DNA of 64,000 nt, from the NCBI RefSeq assembly GCF_003712105.1, contig NZ_RHLG01000004.1, forward strand, positions 62,001 through 126,000, in the 5' to 3' direction. The first letter of the stretch is position 1; each line of letters starts with the position of its first letter. This DNA is from Winogradskyella sp. Lineage in GTDB: Bacteria > Bacteroidota > Bacteroidia > Flavobacteriales > Flavobacteriaceae. The notes beneath the pieces were generated by a model. That model saw nothing but the letters and a program-made list of their open reading frames with translations. It was not told where the DNA came from and ran no database searches. Positions 7,968 through 16,774 of the stretch are shown here, one piece after another. The translations under genes were made by a program, and so were the position numbers.

Positions 7968-8732
7968 ATGATTAAGTTGTCTGGTGTTATTATTACTTAT
8001 AACGAAGAACGCAATATCGAAAATTGCATCTTATCTTTAATAGATGTTGTTGACGAGATAGTAGTGCTTGACTCTTATTCTACCGATAATACCAAGACAA
8101 TTTGTGAAAAACATAATGTAAAATTCTTTGAGCAAGAATTTTTAGGATACGTAACCCAAAAAAACAAAGCTGTAGAGCTTGCTTCGTACGACTGTATTGT
8201 TTCACTTGATGGTGATGAATCCTTATCAGATGAATTAAAATCATCCATAAAACATTTAAAAAGTAATTGGAGATATGACGGTTACTATTGCAATAGGCTT
8301 AACAATTTTTGTGGTCAGTGGATAAAGCATTCAGATTGGTACCCTAATAAAAAGCTTCGTGTTTTTGATAGAAGAAAAACCAAGTTTGTAGGACACATTA
8401 TTCATGAAAAACTAGATCTAGAAGATAGCAAAACAAAAGTTGGCCAGCTAAAAGGCGACATCCTACATAAAACCTATCAGACCTATTCTGAATTTAATCT
8501 TCAAACAGAAAAATTCTCAACATTATCAGCACAAGCCTATTTTGAAAAAGGAAAAACGTCGAATCTTTGGAAAATGACCTTTAATCCTGCTTGGGCATTT
8601 TTTAAAGCCTACTTTTTAAGACTTGGGTTTTTAGATGGTATTAATGGTTTTGTTATTTGTGCTCAAACAGCTAACATTACATTTTTGAAATACTCGAAGT
8701 TGTATGAGCTTCAGAAAAACAATACGAAGTAA
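7968..8732 (+). CDS. Family 2 glycosyltransferase, WaaE/KdtX-like
   Basis: A 254-residue GT-A enzyme of the LPS-core beta-glucosyltransferase (WaaE/KdtX) type. GVIITYNEERNIENCILSL opens the Rossmann part, IVVLDSYSTDNT provides the nucleotide-binding Asp, and SLDGDESLSDEL holds the DxD-type site near residue 88. The middle motif RVFDRRKTKFVGHIIHEKL resembles the family's R-x-N-x(n)-WxGxxHE region. A hydrophobic stretch near 205-240 (KAYFLRLGFLDGINGFVICA) may lie on the membrane. It diverges from the GT2 gene on its left and converges on the kinase-like gene, with a 4-base gap. Confidence 0.85.
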   Translation: MIKLSGVIITYNEERNIENCILSLIDVVDEIVVLDSYSTDNTKTICEKHNVKFFEQEFLGYVTQKNKAVELASYDCIVSLDGDESLSDELKSSIKHLKSNWRYDGYYCNRLNNFCGQWIKHSDWYPNKKLRVFDRRKTKFVGHIIHEKLDLEDSKTKVGQLKGDILHKTYQTYSEFNLQTEKFSTLSAQAYFEKGKTSNLWKMTFNPAWAFFKAYFLRLGFLDGINGFVICAQTANITFLKYSKLYELQKNNTK

Positions 8733-8736
8733 GAGT

Positions 8737-9495
8737 CTACTTTTTCCAGAATTTTAATTTCTTTTTTAATCTTCGTTTTTTGTGGAATCGCTCTTGGAAA
8801 TCTTGGGTTTCTTTCCACATCGTAGAAAAAACCTTGTCCTCATCTTCTCCAGAAACTTTTGCATACTCATTGCTCATGATTTTCACCATTGATTCATGAA
8901 TTGTGAGCTTAGATAGGTTTTTCATTCGTGTACTAAAATCCATAGGGCCAAACTTCATACGGTTTAAATCAACCAAATAAAATTTATAATCACCATCATT
9001 TAATTCTATCAAAGTATTGCCGGGCGAATGGTCTAAAAAGTGTATGTCTTTTTGATGAAGACTATACGTAAAACGCGTAAAAGCGCGAAGTATAGCTTCC
9101 CAATTTGGGTAATTAAAATCAAAGGTTAAATCTCTGTAGGTCAAATCTACTTCCAGATGCTCACTAGCATAAAAGCTCTCTTTAAAAGTAGCTATATCTT
9201 TATTTTCAAAATAGCCAAAAGGCTTAGGAGTACCTATATCATGTTGTTCAAGATATTGCGCGTATTCAAAAGAACGCTGTGCTTTAGATTTTCTAAAAAA
9301 ACGATAGGCAATTTTGTTCACAACATTGGGCACACGGAATGACTTTACATTAACTACAACACCTTCAATCTGCTTAGTCTTTATCACATTTCGGTCACCA
9401 TCAACAAACACTTGACCTTGGCTTTTAAAATTTGAAACAAAGTCAAAAAGCTTATCATTAAATTCTAAATTGTTCGAAGCAAACACTTTTTTCAT
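8737..9495 (-). CDS. Lipopolysaccharide kinase-like (WaaP/InaA/Kdo kinase family)
   Basis: A 252-residue protein-kinase-fold enzyme of the group that phosphorylates LPS core sugars. The catalytic loop is visible as HFLDHSPGNTLIE (Asp...Asn, near residue 155) and the metal-binding Asp in FYLVDLNRMKFGPMD (near 180). The N-terminus is glycine-poor, as in Kdo kinases, and the C-terminus is very basic (RFHKKRRLKKKLKFWKK), which would suit contact with the negatively charged inner membrane. Its place among glycosyltransferases supports a core-modification role. Kdo or heptose as acceptor is inference. Confidence 0.8.
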   Translation of the reverse strand: MKKVFASNNLEFNDKLFDFVSNFKSQGQVFVDGDRNVIKTKQIEGVVVNVKSFRVPNVVNKIAYRFFRKSKAQRSFEYAQYLEQHDIGTPKPFGYFENKDIATFKESFYASEHLEVDLTYRDLTFDFNYPNWEAILRAFTRFTYSLHQKDIHFLDHSPGNTLIELNDGDYKFYLVDLNRMKFGPMDFSTRMKNLSKLTIHESMVKIMSNEYAKVSGEDEDKVFSTMWKETQDFQERFHKKRRLKKKLKFWKK

Positions 9496-9518
9496 AATTG
9501 CATATAAGTTAAGATGCT

Positions 9519-10313
9519 TTAATGTTGTGACAAATATTGGTCAACTCCTTTTGGACTTTTTATAGTTTTATTCGCAATTGTTCTTTTTTCAATACTATCG
9601 TTTTCTGCCAAGTTAGCTTTTGACTTTTCTAAATGGTAAATGTGGTATACTATGCCTTTATACCTTAAACGTCTTGCCTTTAATCCATTATTATGAAACC
9701 TGATTGCTAACTCTGAATCTTCTCTTCCCCAACCCACAAAATTTTCATCATAACCGTTAATTGCTATAAAATCAGATTTATAAAACGACGTATTACAACC
9801 TCTATATTTGCTTGAAAAGGTATCTTTTTCTTTATAAAAATTGGCAAATAAAGGAATATGTAATGTGCGTGTTCTTTTCTTTATACCAGATGAAAGTACA
9901 TTAAAATCAATTTGCTCATTTTTAAACAAAGTATCTAAATGAGATTCTTGAATATTAACTCGACTACCATATAGATAGCTGTTCTTTTTTGCGAAACTTA
10001 TATGATCTTTCACAAAGCTTCTGTGTAAAATACAATCGCCGTCAACTTGTATAATATATTCTCCTTCAGATTGCGCCACGGCTTTATTTAAAATTTCGGC
10101 TTTTTTGAAGCCTCTATCCTCATGCCATATATGCCTCAAAGGCACACTTATTTTATCTTTATAACTATCAATGACTAATTTAGTGTCTTGTGTTGAACCG
10201 TCATCAGCAATTATGACTTCACTCGGTAATTTCAACTGATGTTGAACACTTTTAAGAACTAGGTGTAAAGCTTCTGGCCAGTTATATGTAGATATAATAA
10301 GTGAGGTTTTCAT
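9519..10313 (-). CDS. Family 2 glycosyltransferase with galactosyltransferase-type C-terminus
   Basis: A 264-residue GT-A enzyme and paralogue of the gene at 7095-7925. SLIISTYNWPEALHLVL, VIIADDGSTQDTK and QVDGDC (near residue 95) make the donor site; GCNTSFYKSDFIAINGYDE and GWGREDSELAIRF make the C-terminal catalytic half. Five bases separate it from the upstream FkbM gene, and 23 bases lie between it and the downstream kinase-like gene, so FkbM - GT2 - kinase probably form one leftward operon. Donor and acceptor are unknown. Confidence 0.85.
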   Translation of the reverse strand: MKTSLIISTYNWPEALHLVLKSVQHQLKLPSEVIIADDGSTQDTKLVIDSYKDKISVPLRHIWHEDRGFKKAEILNKAVAQSEGEYIIQVDGDCILHRSFVKDHISFAKKNSYLYGSRVNIQESHLDTLFKNEQIDFNVLSSGIKKRTRTLHIPLFANFYKEKDTFSSKYRGCNTSFYKSDFIAINGYDENFVGWGREDSELAIRFHNNGLKARRLRYKGIVYHIYHLEKSKANLAENDSIEKRTIANKTIKSPKGVDQYLSQH

Positions 10314-10318
10314 ATTAA

Positions 10319-11251
10319 TTATGAATTAAATATCTCATAACCTTTTAACGTCAGCTTCTCTTCAGGAATGATAAAAACGTTATCTAAATTTTTACAATCT
10401 TTATAAGATTCGGTTTTAATCCAATGACCATTATCGCTTCTATAAACTTGGTAATTTTCGGGCACTAGCCCTTTAAATGTTTCGTCTAAGTCAACACCTC
10501 TTGAAGCATAGTATGGTTTATTCACTTCCATAAGTATAGTTGGCCTATGCGAATTAAGCGTGTCCTGACTACCTCTTAAGAAAAAGTCTTCATGACCTTC
10601 GATATCTACCTTTACAAGGTCAATATTCGGTAAAGCATTAAAGTCTTTTGTCCATACCTCATCTAAAATTTCTAATCTAATTTCAGATAGTTTAAACCCT
10701 TCATCCAAAAATCCACCAGTAGGTATTGCTGCATTTCCCGTATTAGAACCATGTTTAAAATCTTCTCTAAGTGTAATCTGACTTGTTTTAGCTTCATCCG
10801 ACAGTCCATAATTGTTTATAGTACACACATTGCTAAACGCATTCTTCAAAATATTTGCTTCAAGTCTTTCAAAATTACCTTCAAATGGTTCAAAGGATAC
10901 TACATGACTATTTAGGGTATTCTTAGATATAAAATTACTCAGAGCTACAGAATAAAAGCCAATGTTGGCGCCAACATCTAAAAAAGTAGTGTTAGGTCGT
11001 AACATATTGAGCAGTGTATGTATTAAATCCTCATCGTAAATTCCTGTGTAAAAAGCTTCTCTTTCGGTGCGCGTTGTTAAATCAACAATTAACAAAGAAC
11101 CATCTTGCATTTTTGCGGTAACTATAGGATTAGCACCTAATTTTAAGAACAACCAATTAATGCGCTTATAAAGTTTTCTTAGGAATTTATTTTTGGGTAG
11201 TTTTCTAGTAATTTCAGAAGTGAAGTGTATAGTCTTTTGCACAAAGCTCAT
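10319..11251 (-). CDS. FkbM-family methyltransferase
   Basis: A 310-residue SAM-dependent methyltransferase of the FkbM family, which O-methylates sugars or polyketide products. Motif I is LDVGANIGFYSVALS (near residue 95). VVSFEPFEGNFERLEANI supplies the acidic ribose-binding residue, and the family signature IDLVKVDIEGHEDFFLRGS is near residue 210. No signal peptide; the N-terminal 35 residues are basic (SEITRKLPKNKFLRKLYKR). First gene of the leftward run FkbM - GT2 - kinase, which suggests it methylates a sugar of the same surface glycan. Confidence 0.85.
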   Translation of the reverse strand: MSFVQKTIHFTSEITRKLPKNKFLRKLYKRINWLFLKLGANPIVTAKMQDGSLLIVDLTTRTEREAFYTGIYDEDLIHTLLNMLRPNTTFLDVGANIGFYSVALSNFISKNTLNSHVVSFEPFEGNFERLEANILKNAFSNVCTINNYGLSDEAKTSQITLREDFKHGSNTGNAAIPTGGFLDEGFKLSEIRLEILDEVWTKDFNALPNIDLVKVDIEGHEDFFLRGSQDTLNSHRPTILMEVNKPYYASRGVDLDETFKGLVPENYQVYRSDNGHWIKTESYKDCKNLDNVFIIPEEKLTLKGYEIFNS

Positions 11252-11329
11252 GAAAAAAAATTTTTATAAAAATAACAATTCTTTGTATCTATTCTAGTCA
11301 TAGTGTTAGAATCTTCATTAACTATATTG

Positions 11330-11337
11330 TAAATTTG
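11330..11337 (+). promoter_or_regulatory. -7 box before the nucleotidyltransferase operon
   Basis: TAAATTTG is an exact TAnnTTTG match, 34 bases before the ATG at 11372. The surrounding region is a run of near-repeats of the box (TAATTTGA, AAATTTGA), so the exact start site is uncertain. Confidence 0.5.
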
Positions 11338-11371
11338 TAATTTGAAATTTGAGGTTGAAAAATTCCACTTT

Positions 11372-12787
11372 ATGACACATAAAAATGCTTTGCAACATGC
11401 AGTATTTAAAACTATTTCGCAATCTGCTGAAACACTAGGTTTAAACACTTATGTGATTGGTGGTTTTGTGCGTGATTATTTTTTAAAACGTGGTGATGCA
11501 AAAGACATTGATATTGTTGCAATTGGTAGTGGCATTGAATTAGCAAAACATGTTGCTGAAAATTTACCCAACAAGCCAAAGGTTCAAATATTTAAAACCT
11601 ATGGCACAGCTATGCTGAGGCATGACGATATTGAGATAGAATTTGTTGGTGCGCGTAAGGAGAGTTATACTGAAAATAGCCGTAACCCAATTGTTGAAAA
11701 TGGCACTTTAGAAGATGACCAAAACCGAAGAGATTTCACAATAAATGCTTTAGCATTGAGTCTCAATGAACATAACTTTGGCGAATTACTTGACCCGTTT
11801 AATGGTATTGAAGATTTAGAAAATGGTATTATAAGAACACCGCTTAATCCAGATATTACATACAGTGATGACCCGTTGCGAATGATGCGTGCTATACGCT
11901 TTGCAACACAACTCAATTTTAAAATAGAAGACGCTTCGCTCAAAGCAATAACTGCCAATAAGCAAAGAATTAAAATAATCACCAAAGAACGTATCGTAAC
12001 TGAGCTTCATAAGATCTTAGAAAGTAAAGAGCCTTCTATAGGCTTTAAACTTCTTGAAAAAACTAGGCTTCTAGAGTACATTCTACCTGAACTCACTGCG
12101 CTTAAAGGCATAGAAGAAATCGAAGGCCAGAAGCATAAAGATAATTTCTATCACACGTTAGAAGTTGTTGATAATATTTCCGAAACAACTGATAATCTTT
12201 GGTTACGTTGGGCAGCACTTTTACATGATATTGGCAAAGCACCAACTAAGAAGTTTAGCAAAAAAATAGGTTGGACCTTTCATGCTCACGAATTTGTTGG
12301 CGCTAAAATGGTTTATAAACTATTTAAGCGACTAAAAATGCCACTTAATGACAAAATGAAGTTTGTACAAAAAATGGTGTTAATGAGTTCAAGGCCAATT
12401 GTGTTAGCAAGTGAAGTTACAGATTCGGCTGTTCGAAGATTAGTATTTGATGCTGGAGATTATGTCGATGATTTAATGACACTTTGCGAAGCTGACATTA
12501 CAACAAAGAATCCTAAAAAGTTTAAAAAGTACCATAACAACTTTAAACTAGTGCGTCAAAAAATAGTTGAAGTTGAAGAGCGTGACAGAATTAGAAATTT
12601 TCAACCGCCTGTTTCTGGTGAAGAGATTATGAAAAGTTTTAATCTTAAACCTTCAAAAGAAATTGGTATTATAAAAGAAGCAATCAAAGAAGCAATTTTA
12701 GAAGGTGAAATACCAAACGAACATAATGCTGCTTTTGAACTCATGCTTGAAAAAGGTAAAGAATTAGGATTAGAAGTTTCCAAATGA
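11372..12787 (+). CDS. tRNA nucleotidyltransferase / poly(A) polymerase family with HD domain
   Basis: A class II nucleotidyltransferase of 471 residues that adds or repairs the 3' CCA of tRNA (or adds poly(A)). The nucleotidyltransferase head reads GGFVRDYFLKRGDAKDIDIV (G-x-R-D and DxD metal site, near residue 35). Then come RRDFTINALAL, the DPLRMMRAIRFA neck and, near 290, an HD domain with LLHDIGKAPTKKF and HAHEFVGAKM. The start is placed at ATG 11372; the longer frame begins with a TTG in an AT-rich stretch of promoter-like repeats. The stop overlaps the next start (ATGA), so the three genes to 14280 form an operon. Whether it makes CCA or poly(A) cannot be read from sequence. Confidence 0.9.
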   Translation: MTHKNALQHAVFKTISQSAETLGLNTYVIGGFVRDYFLKRGDAKDIDIVAIGSGIELAKHVAENLPNKPKVQIFKTYGTAMLRHDDIEIEFVGARKESYTENSRNPIVENGTLEDDQNRRDFTINALALSLNEHNFGELLDPFNGIEDLENGIIRTPLNPDITYSDDPLRMMRAIRFATQLNFKIEDASLKAITANKQRIKIITKERIVTELHKILESKEPSIGFKLLEKTRLLEYILPELTALKGIEEIEGQKHKDNFYHTLEVVDNISETTDNLWLRWAALLHDIGKAPTKKFSKKIGWTFHAHEFVGAKMVYKLFKRLKMPLNDKMKFVQKMVLMSSRPIVLASEVTDSAVRRLVFDAGDYVDDLMTLCEADITTKNPKKFKKYHNNFKLVRQKIVEVEERDRIRNFQPPVSGEEIMKSFNLKPSKEIGIIKEAIKEAILEGEIPNEHNAAFELMLEKGKELGLEVSK

Positions 12788-13236
12788 TAACGATAACAAG
12801 AGCAACATCTAAACATCAAGATTTTATCGATTTGGTAAAACAACTCGACGCATACTTAAAGGTTACTGATGGTGATGACCATGCGTTTTATAATCAATAC
12901 AATTCTATTGAAAGCTTAAACCATGTTGTTATTGCCTATTACGAAAATAAACCTATAGGATGTGGGGCTTTCAAAGAATTTAATGAGAATTCGGTTGAAG
13001 TAAAGCGCATGTATGTACTGCCTAAATCTAGAGTTAACGGTGTTGGAAAACAAATCTTAAATGCTTTAGAAATTTGGGCCAAAGACCTTGGATATAATTC
13101 TTGTGTGCTCGAAACTGGTAAACGACAAATAGAAGCTGTTCAGTTTTATAAAAAATGTAATTACACTTCCATTCCAAGATATGGGCAATATCAACAAATG
13201 GAAAATAGCCTGTGTTTCGAAAAACAACTGAAATAA
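12784..13236 (+). CDS. GNAT-family N-acetyltransferase
   Basis: A 150-residue acetyl-CoA-dependent acetyltransferase. The acetyl-CoA site is visible as VKRMYVLPKSRVNGVGKQILNAL (R/Q-x-x-G-x-G/A type, with VNGVGKQ, near residue 80). The last strand and helix are YNSCVLETGKRQIEAVQFYKKCNY. The central strand PIGCGAFKEF is also typical. No substrate can be assigned. Its start overlaps the preceding stop by 4 bases and the heme A synthase gene starts 3 bases after its stop, so translation is probably coupled through the operon. Confidence 0.88.
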   Translation: MITITRATSKHQDFIDLVKQLDAYLKVTDGDDHAFYNQYNSIESLNHVVIAYYENKPIGCGAFKEFNENSVEVKRMYVLPKSRVNGVGKQILNALEIWAKDLGYNSCVLETGKRQIEAVQFYKKCNYTSIPRYGQYQQMENSLCFEKQLK

Positions 13237-13239
13237 TAC

Positions 13240-14280
13240 GTGAAAAGAAGATTTAGAAAAACTGCAAAAATTGCATTAGTACTAGTGTATTTAGTAATAG
13301 TAGCTGGTGCTGTTGTACGAATGACAGGCTCTGGAATGGGTTGTCCAGATTGGCCTAAATGTTTTGGTTACTATATTCCACCGACAGATATATCAGAATT
13401 ACAATTCAAGCCTAATCACCAATACAAAAAGGGTATTGTAATTATAGTAGATGAAGCCCTACAAGTAGCAACTAAAGACTTTACTTCTGGTGAGGTACTA
13501 AACCTAAATAATTGGGAACCTTATACTGAGCACGACTATGCAATTTTTAATCCGTTGCATACTTGGGTTGAATATATTAATCGCCTAATTGGCGCGCTAT
13601 CTGGTTTACCAATTCTCATATTTACAATAATGTCCATATGGTTATGGCGAGACAGAAAACGATTTTTGCTGCTATCTGTGTTTACGGTATTAGCTATGGG
13701 CTTTCAAGCATGGCTTGGCAAAACTGTAGTAGATTCAAATTTAGCGCCCTATAAAATTACCATTCATATGGTAATGGCATTAGTGATCGTTGCGGTAATA
13801 TTGTATCTCATCTTTCTTTCTAAAACCAAGTACAGAACTCAAAAATTTGATTCAAAATTTAGAAATGTGTTAATTTTTGCTACTGCTTTGACACTTATTC
13901 AAATTATACTTGGAACTCAAGTAAGACAATTTGTAGATGTTCAAAATAAATTAAGTGGATACTTTAATTGGAGTATAATTGAACAAGCGCCGTTGGAGTT
14001 TTACATCCATAGGTCATTTTCAATTCTTGTATTGTTGGTTAATGCTTGGTTGTATGTACGAAATAAAAAATTAAATCTAGGTTATGGTAAATTTTTATTG
14101 GTGAGTATATGTATAGCCTTGGAGATATTTACTGGTATCGCTATGTATTACTTTAACTTCCCGTTTTCTAGTCAACCTATACACTTAGTTATTGCTACAA
14201 TTTTAATTGGTATTCAATTTTACATCATTTTAGAAAGTCATAATAGTAAACACCTAAAAAGTGATATCCAAACGACTTAA
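13240..14280 (+). CDS. ctaA: Heme A synthase (COX15/CtaA family)
   Basis: An inner-membrane protein of 346 residues that oxidises the C8 methyl of heme O to the formyl of heme A for cytochrome c oxidase. About eight hydrophobic segments are visible. The signature AGAVVRMTGSGMGCPDWPKCFGYYIPP region appears right after the first segment (about 22-48). Histidines in FNPLHTWVEYINRLIGAL, KITIHMVMA, LEFYIHRSF and SSQPIHLVIA fit the heme ligands, arranged as two symmetric four-helix halves. The start is GTG (MKRRFRKTAK), 3 bases after the previous stop; no ATG is nearby. No ctaB or oxidase subunit gene is present here. Confidence 0.92.
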   Translation: MKRRFRKTAKIALVLVYLVIVAGAVVRMTGSGMGCPDWPKCFGYYIPPTDISELQFKPNHQYKKGIVIIVDEALQVATKDFTSGEVLNLNNWEPYTEHDYAIFNPLHTWVEYINRLIGALSGLPILIFTIMSIWLWRDRKRFLLLSVFTVLAMGFQAWLGKTVVDSNLAPYKITIHMVMALVIVAVILYLIFLSKTKYRTQKFDSKFRNVLIFATALTLIQIILGTQVRQFVDVQNKLSGYFNWSIIEQAPLEFYIHRSFSILVLLVNAWLYVRNKKLNLGYGKFLLVSICIALEIFTGIAMYYFNFPFSSQPIHLVIATILIGIQFYIILESHNSKHLKSDIQTT

Positions 14281-14284
14281 ATTG

Positions 14285-14292
14285 TATCTTTG
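14285..14292 (+). promoter_or_regulatory. -7 box of the pRiA4b-like gene
   Basis: TATCTTTG is an exact TAnnTTTG match, 18 bases before the ATG at 14311. It overlaps the alternative TTG start at 14290, which decides against that longer frame. Confidence 0.6.
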
Positions 14293-14310
14293 CCATACCA
14301 AAATTTGAAT

Positions 14311-14829
14311 ATGATTTACAGATTTAGAGTCATACTTGATAACGATACTGAAGAAGATATTTTCAGGGATTTAGAAATCCGCGAAACGGATACAATGGAA
14401 GATTTGCATAACATCATTACACAATCTTTTGGTTTTGATGGTATGGAAATGGCGTCATTTTATGTTAGTGATGATGATTGGAATCAAGGCGAAGAAATTG
14501 CAATGTTCGATGTCAGCGAGGGCGCAAATAAAGTCAAAGTGATGAGCACCACTAAAATTAATGATATGGTGCATGAAGCCTCAACACGACTTATTTATGT
14601 TTACGATTTTTTAAACATGTGGACTTTCTTTGTGGAGTTAGCTGAGATTGTAGATGAAGCGCAAAGTACAGACTATCCAAACTTAATGTTTGTTCAAGGT
14701 CAAGTTCCTGATGAAGCACCAGTAAAAAACTTTGAAGCCGAAGATGATTTTGGAGAACTCAACGATTTTGAAGATGATATAGATGTTGATGATTATAGTG
14801 ATTTGGACTTCGATGAAAACTGGAATTAG
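14311..14829 (+). CDS. Plasmid pRiA4b ORF-3-like / IS1096 passenger (TnpR-like) family protein
   Basis: A cytosolic protein of 172 residues. The N-terminus MIYRFRVILDNDTEEDIFRDLEI and the pattern TMEDLHNIITQSFGFDGMEMASFYV are what I recognise as the pRiA4b ORF-3-like fold, whose general form is a short beta-strand unit, LxxLHxxIxxAFxWD, then FxxxD. The last 40 residues are extremely acidic (DDFGELNDFEDDIDVDDYSDLDFDE). The molecular role is not established. No transposase is nearby, so this is a resident chromosomal gene rather than part of a mobile element. ATG 14311 is chosen because an upstream TTG lies inside a promoter box. Confidence 0.75.
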   Translation: MIYRFRVILDNDTEEDIFRDLEIRETDTMEDLHNIITQSFGFDGMEMASFYVSDDDWNQGEEIAMFDVSEGANKVKVMSTTKINDMVHEASTRLIYVYDFLNMWTFFVELAEIVDEAQSTDYPNLMFVQGQVPDEAPVKNFEAEDDFGELNDFEDDIDVDDYSDLDFDENWN

Positions 14830-14838
14830 TTTTATTAC

Positions 14839-15564
14839 ATGGAGTGTCTAAATTGCAAAACTATTTTTGAAGGTAAATTTTGTCCACAATGTGGTCAAAA
14901 AAGTGAAACCAAGCGCTTTACATTTCAAAAAATTGCAAATGACACTGTGTCAACAATTACAGATACCGATAAAGGCTTCTTTTTCAATCTAAAAAATCTT
15001 ACACTTAATCCTGGCAAGAATATTAATGACTATTTGGACGGGAAACGAAAACACGTTTTTAATCCATTTAGTTATGCGGTTTTAGCTATTGGAATTTATT
15101 TGTTTGTCGATCATTATTATGATTATTCTATTTTTAAGAGCTTTACAAACAAAAATAGTGAGTATAAAAACCTAAGTCCTGGTGCATTTAATTTTGGTCA
15201 GAAAATAGGACATTTCATAGCTCAATACCTTAAATTCTTTTATTTGCTAAATATTGTTTACCTGAGTGTTATTACTTGGGCTATATTAAAAAAACGAAAC
15301 TTTGTTGAGCATCTAGTGAGTAATGCATTTATTATTGGGCATGCAGTAATAATAACTACACTGTTTATTCCTTTGTACAAAACACCAATTTTTTTCAATC
15401 CAATAACATTAATAAGTATTGCTATACTCATGTATTTCACCTATAAAAACTATGAAGAAAAGCTAGTCGTTTTTGTAACTATTTTTTTCGGAATGGTTGC
15501 CTCATTTTTATTGCAATTTATTGTCCCAGGAGTTATTATTTGGATTAAGAATTTAATCTTTTAG
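14839..15564 (+). CDS. DUF3667 membrane protein with N-terminal zinc ribbon
   Basis: A 241-residue protein with two CxxC pairs at its start (CLNCKTIFEGKFCPQCGQKSE, residues 3-22), which make a small zinc ribbon. TDKGFFFNLKNLTLNPGKNINDYLDGKRKHVFNPFSY follows, the typical DUF3667 core. Four to five hydrophobic segments lie at roughly 75-95, 125-150, 158-175, 182-198 and 210-238. The family is widespread in Bacteroidota and has no known function. It starts 9 bases after the pRiA4b-like stop, so the two are probably co-transcribed. Confidence 0.85.
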   Translation: MECLNCKTIFEGKFCPQCGQKSETKRFTFQKIANDTVSTITDTDKGFFFNLKNLTLNPGKNINDYLDGKRKHVFNPFSYAVLAIGIYLFVDHYYDYSIFKSFTNKNSEYKNLSPGAFNFGQKIGHFIAQYLKFFYLLNIVYLSVITWAILKKRNFVEHLVSNAFIIGHAVIITTLFIPLYKTPIFFNPITLISIAILMYFTYKNYEEKLVVFVTIFFGMVASFLLQFIVPGVIIWIKNLIF

Positions 15565-15584
15565 TGACATCAAAAATTGATAGA

Positions 15585-16643
15585 TTAATGAAAGGTATTC
15601 ACATTCTCATAATTACGTTTCACATAATTTAAGGCGTGTTTTACAATTAAGCCCATGGAGTTACTATTCTTGAAGTTTATATCTAGGGTATAATTATAAA
15701 TATCTTGGCGAAGTTGTTCAATATGTTTGTCAATAGAGATTTTGTCATTTTCCATACAATCAAGTAATCTACTAATTCTATTACTAAAACTAAGCATGCG
15801 TTTAGCCATGATAGAGCGTTCTTCGATTTTATATTGGTCAACAGAGGCTCTCTGTATTTTCTCTCTAACCATTTCTACCATCTTATAATTTTCTTTAAAA
15901 AATTGTGGTCTATAAATTTTTAGGTTGCCTTCATAACATTGTTGGTCAAAATCTATGGCTCTAATTTTATAGACTACATGGTCAAAGTCATGAGTCGGTA
16001 CAATGACGTAATTATACGAGCGCATATCACCTAGGAGTCTAATCATGCAACGCTCATTAAATTTTATAAATTCTTTTGCTATTTGTGATTTTTCTGAAGA
16101 ACTACAATTAGGCAACATATTTTTAATAAACTCATCTCCGGGAATACCAGCAATATGCTCTTCTATTAAAGTATCTTTAGATACTAAGAAGTTTAAATTA
16201 TATGGTGATAACATATGTTCTAACTCCAGTCCATAGACTCGAGACGCATCCGCCTTTTTTACGTAAAAATACGTGTAGTTATCATTCAAAATATTTCTAA
16301 CTTTTATTCGGAAAGGCTTTGAGTTTCCGAAGGTGCAAAAGTCGATTGCATCAATATTAAGGTACTTTAAAATGTACTCATTACCATCAGAAATTAATAT
16401 AGAATACACCTGCTTTAAACTCAAATCAATTTCTTCGCGTTCAAACTCATTATAATAAACCCTAACCCATAAGGTATCTTTATCATTTTTATCATACACC
16501 ACTACCGAACCTTGAAACCTCAGCAAATCCGAATAAAATATAGGAAGGTTTATCGTACGATTATAGTGCGACAAATAACCATCGAGTTTTTCAGAAATTT
16601 GATAGGATGGTTTTTTCTTTGATATTCTTAAATCCTCTTTCAT
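15585..16643 (-). CDS. Unrecognised protein with protein-kinase-like motifs
   Basis: I do not recognise the family. The 352-residue chain (from ATG 16643) nevertheless carries, in the right order, residues expected of a kinase or aminoglycoside-phosphotransferase fold. YTYFYVKKADASRVYG (candidate beta-3 lysines 129/130) is followed by LELEHML (candidate helix-C glutamates 140/142), the hinge-like IEEHIAG (about 162), LLGDMRSYNYVI (catalytic Asp206 with Asn211, like HGDxxxxN) and RAIDFDQQ (metal Asp231, like the DFG/DxD aspartate). There is no signal peptide. A longer frame with a TTG at 16736 adds 31 residues, but its DNA looks like an intergenic promoter region. It stands alone, convergent with DUF3667 and divergent from an ABC ATPase. 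Kinase activity is inference; substrate unknown. Confidence 0.7.
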   Translation of the reverse strand: MKEDLRISKKKPSYQISEKLDGYLSHYNRTINLPIFYSDLLRFQGSVVVYDKNDKDTLWVRVYYNEFEREEIDLSLKQVYSILISDGNEYILKYLNIDAIDFCTFGNSKPFRIKVRNILNDNYTYFYVKKADASRVYGLELEHMLSPYNLNFLVSKDTLIEEHIAGIPGDEFIKNMLPNCSSSEKSQIAKEFIKFNERCMIRLLGDMRSYNYVIVPTHDFDHVVYKIRAIDFDQQCYEGNLKIYRPQFFKENYKMVEMVREKIQRASVDQYKIEERSIMAKRMLSFSNRISRLLDCMENDKISIDKHIEQLRQDIYNYTLDINFKNSNSMGLIVKHALNYVKRNYENVNTFH

Positions 16644-16774
16644 AAAAATTCTAGCCGCTAGAACACGCTTTATTATTCGATTGTAAGGTAAATGTAGGTT
16701 TTTTATCACTAAGTGTGTAACAAAAAAATAAGTCAATCGTCTTACTCACATAAACCAATCAAAAATCAATCACA

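Noticed and set aside
11665-11985. Leftward open frame of 106 codons inside the nucleotidyltransferase gene
   Set aside because: It is antisense to the strongly conserved GGFVRD/DPLRMMRA coding region, and its composition looks like a reverse-complement shadow. No promoter or known motif.
14311-14829. pRiA4b/IS1096-passenger-like gene taken as a sign of a mobile element
   Set aside because: No transposase, inverted terminal repeats or target duplications; it has a resident-style promoter and an operon with DUF3667.
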